Shown piece by piece: positions 5,659 to 7,505 of a stretch of 7,505 nt of DNA. Position numbers and translations under genes: made by a program. The notes under the pieces were generated by a model. It searched no databases. It was not told where the DNA came from and worked only from the letters and a program-made list of their open reading frames with translations. This DNA comes from Cyanobacteria bacterium NC_groundwater_1444_Ag_S-0.65um_54_12 (GTDB lineage: Bacteria; Cyanobacteriota; Sericytochromatia; S15B-MN24; VGJW01): positions 1-7,505 of the forward strand of contig JACQUT010000193.1 in NCBI GenBank assembly GCA_016267585.1. Reading direction: 5' to 3'. The first letter of the stretch is position 1. Each line of letters starts with the position of its first letter.

Positions 5659-5680
5659 AGAAACTACCGAGCTAGTTTCT
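5659..5680. repeat. Inverted repeat / hairpin in the pgsA-upp gap
   Basis: AGAAACTA and TAGTTTCT form a perfect 8-bp stem around a 6-base loop (CCGAGC at 5667-5672). In the minus-strand transcript it lies between the pgsA stop and the upp ribosome site. No T tract follows on either strand, so it is not a standard intrinsic terminator. It could be a transcript-stabilising or processing hairpin, or an operator. Confidence 0.6.
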
Positions 5681-5688
5681 TAGCAACT

Positions 5689-6237
5689 TTACGATTTTAG
5701 CAGGGCTACCGCTTGCCTGGCATAGCTGATGCCGGAAATGAACGTCAGGATGATAGCGATGGCATATGTGGCATGTGCCCAGTATCTCAAGGTGTCGCTT
5801 GGCCAAAGGTATAGACCGATAGCCAGCAACTGGCAGGCAGTCTTGGCTTTGCCGGACCAACTAGCTGGCAATACCCCACCGCCGGATTCCGCGATCATTA
5901 TTCGCAACCCGCTCACCAAGAATTCGCGTGTCAGCACCACGATGACCGTCCAGGCTGGAATGATCGCCGCGGCGGAAAGGCTGATCAAGGCTGCCGCGAC
6001 CAGAATCTTGTCAGCCAAAGGATCGAGCAGCGCCCCCAGCGAGCTGATTTGTTGCCATTTGCGTGCCAGATAGCCGTCCAGCCAATCGGTACCAGCAGCC
6101 AATAAAAATGACAGGATTGCTACTCCATGCCAAAAATTGCTGCCCGTGGCTCTTCCGATAGTTCCTGCTTCGAAAGCCAGTATCAAAGGTATTATCAAAA
6201 TAATCCGCAACAGTGTCAGCGCAGTCGGAACGTTCAT
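5689..6237 (-). CDS. pgsA: CDP-diacylglycerol--glycerol-3-phosphate 3-phosphatidyltransferase
   Basis: This inner-membrane enzyme transfers the phosphatidyl group of CDP-diacylglycerol to glycerol 3-phosphate, the committed step toward phosphatidylglycerol and cardiolipin. The protein has 182 residues, the usual length, with several hydrophobic membrane segments: about 7-22, 37-50, 78-107, 132-146 and 154-172. It begins with the typical N-terminal 'NVPTALTLLRI'. The CDP-alcohol phosphotransferase signature is complete: D51, D54-G55, A58-R59, G68, D72 and D76, with the canonical spacing. The ATG at 6235-6237 is six bases after the rimO stop, with only a weak ribosome site, so it is probably translationally coupled to rimO. 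PgsA is favoured over the related phosphatidylserine synthases because of the N-terminus, the size and the rimO/cinA context. Confidence 0.95.
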   Translation of the reverse strand: MNVPTALTLLRIILIIPLILAFEAGTIGRATGSNFWHGVAILSFLLAAGTDWLDGYLARKWQQISSLGALLDPLADKILVAAALISLSAAAIIPAWTVIVVLTREFLVSGLRIMIAESGGGVLPASWSGKAKTACQLLAIGLYLWPSDTLRYWAHATYAIAIILTFISGISYARQAVALLKS

Positions 6238-6243
6238 CGCTCA

Positions 6244-7505
6244 TCACTCTATGGCCACGCCGTATAGATCGTAAGGCTCCGCACGCACGATGCGAATCGG
6301 TAAGGTATCCCCGGCTTCTAGCGGGTTGTTAGAACTAACGAAAGTAGTGCCATCTATTTCCGGAGCATCGCGCCAGGTACGGCCCAGGGCCTGGCCGGTC
6401 TTGGCGTCAATTGCCTCGACCATGAAAGGCATGACATGGCCGATCAATTCTTGATGAAGCGCCAATGAGACAGCTTGTTGGGCTTGCATGACGGCATTTC
6501 GTCGCTTTGAGCGTACCCGTTTTGGTACGACCGGCTTGAGTTTGGCGGCTAACGTGCCGTCTTCCGGCGAAAAAGGCAGAGTTCCTATGTGATCGATGCG
6601 TTGCGAATTGACGAAATCCAGCAAGTGCTCGAAATGTTCCTCCTGTTCGCCAGGAAATCCCAGAATAAAAGTCGTACGTATCACCATATCTGGCACCAAC
6701 GCTCGCAAGCGTGCCAATAGCTCATCCGGCGGCTCGTGCCTTGGCCGTCGCATCAGGCGAAGTATCGCAGGATGGGTGTGCTGCAGCGGCACGTCGAGAT
6801 AGGGCACTATTTGCGGTACGTCATGGATAGTTCGTAAGAGTTCATCTGTTAGATAGTTAGGATAAGCATAAAGAATTCTGATCCAGGCAATACCCGGTAC
6901 TTCCGCCAGCGCTTCTAGCAAGGCAGGGAGTTGCAATTTACCGGTTCGGTCCTGCCCGTAACGCGTGGTATCCTCGGCAATCAAAACCAGCTCTTTTACA
7001 CCAGCCTCAGCCATCACACGGGCTTCTCGCAAAATAGCAGCAAATTCTCGCGATACATAATGGCCGCGCAGTTGAGGTATTATGCAAAAAGCGCAGGAAT
7101 GATCGCATCCCTCGGATATTTTCAAGTAAGCGGAAGGCCCGATACCGGTAAGGAGACGCGGTAATTCGACTGATGTCCGGGGAGTGCCGGGTATGATTCG
7201 GCTCACGGCATTGCATCGTTCACCGGCTGTTACGCGTTGCACTACCGCCACGATATGTTCAAAATCGCCGGTGCCTAGAACCGCCGCTATCTCCGGCATG
7301 CTTTCCAAGAGTTCTTGCTGATGGCGTTGTGCCAGACAGCCGGTAACAATCACTTTAGCTTGTCGGTTCTTACTCAACTCCAGTATGGTCTGTATGCTTT
7401 CCTTGGTGGCTTCGGCAATGAAAGAGCAAGTATTTACGATAATGACGTCAGCTACTCGTTCATCGCTGACCAGTACATATCCGGCCTGCGTCAGCAGGCC
7501 CAGCA
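6244..7505 (-). CDS. rimO: Ribosomal protein S12 methylthiotransferase RimO, 5' end beyond the window
   Basis: RimO is a radical-SAM enzyme that adds a methylthio group to a conserved Asp of ribosomal protein S12. The visible part has 419 residues; the frame is open to the right edge, and about 25-30 N-terminal residues, including the first cluster cysteine, are outside. A TTG at 7375-7377 is internal and not the start. In the visible part, the UPF0004 domain has Cys26 (NTC) and Cys56 (VTGC), two ligands of the auxiliary 4Fe-4S cluster. The radical-SAM motif is C133-x3-C137-x2-C140, encoded at 7084-7107, within 'LKISEGCDHSCAFCIIP'. 'LIAEDTTRYGQD', 'YLDVPLQH' and 'FILGFPGE' follow as in the family. 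The C-terminal TRAM domain includes 'GRTWRDAPEIDG', which is characteristic of RimO rather than MiaB. It is the first visible gene of the minus-strand cluster, and its TGA is six bases before pgsA. Confidence 0.96.
   Translation of the reverse strand, partial: LGLLTQAGYVLVSDERVADVIIVNTCSFIAEATKESIQTILELSKNRQAKVIVTGCLAQRHQQELLESMPEIAAVLGTGDFEHIVAVVQRVTAGERCNAVSRIIPGTPRTSVELPRLLTGIGPSAYLKISEGCDHSCAFCIIPQLRGHYVSREFAAILREARVMAEAGVKELVLIAEDTTRYGQDRTGKLQLPALLEALAEVPGIAWIRILYAYPNYLTDELLRTIHDVPQIVPYLDVPLQHTHPAILRLMRRPRHEPPDELLARLRALVPDMVIRTTFILGFPGEQEEHFEHLLDFVNSQRIDHIGTLPFSPEDGTLAAKLKPVVPKRVRSKRRNAVMQAQQAVSLALHQELIGHVMPFMVEAIDAKTGQALGRTWRDAPEIDGTTFVSSNNPLEAGDTLPIRIVRAEPYDLYGVAIE

Noticed and set aside
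7375..7377. TTG as the start of rimO
   Set aside because: The frame continues upstream to the window edge with conserved RimO sequence, including the NTC cysteine.

Overview
The window reads as a bacterial chromosome segment of about 50% G+C carrying single-copy housekeeping genes, with one more G+C-rich insert in the middle. The organism cannot be named from the sequence. The rimO-pgsA-(upp)-cinA order and the general look of the proteins fit several phyla, Chloroflexota and Firmicutes-like lineages among them. The tRNA has no encoded CCA.

Layout. (1) 1-2074, all on the minus strand: a gene interrupted by an in-frame TAG (2074 to 1274), then rpiB (ribose-5-phosphate isomerase B), then an exported protein of unknown function that runs off the left edge. 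The exported protein was found by reading the strand directly, because it has no stop inside the window. (2) 2160-2233, plus strand: a well-formed tRNA-Pro with anticodon CGG. (3) 2342-4011, plus strand: a complete hipBA toxin-antitoxin operon. It has a near-consensus promoter, three copies of a 15-base operator-like element, an XRE/HipB antitoxin, and a HipA Ser/Thr kinase that starts with TTG and overlaps hipB by four bases. (4) 4041-7505, minus strand, converging on hipA with only 29 bp between: a tight cluster in transcription order rimO (5' end off the right edge), pgsA, upp, cinA.

How the parts relate. The rimO-pgsA-upp-cinA run looks like one operon: a 6-bp gap, a 48-bp gap holding a hairpin, and an 11-base overlap. 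Its members modify ribosomal protein S12, make phosphatidylglycerol phosphate, salvage uracil, and process nicotinamide-nucleotide or ADP-ribose-type substrates. The hipBA module sits between the tRNA and cinA, is visibly richer in G+C than its surroundings, and is most simply read as a horizontally acquired islet beside a tRNA gene. No integrase and no duplicated tRNA end are visible.

The points most worth a second look are the three-element operator of hipBA, the TAG-split gene with its frame intact on both sides, the shortened and motif-degenerate CinA, and an A8 tract inside the hipA kinase gene.
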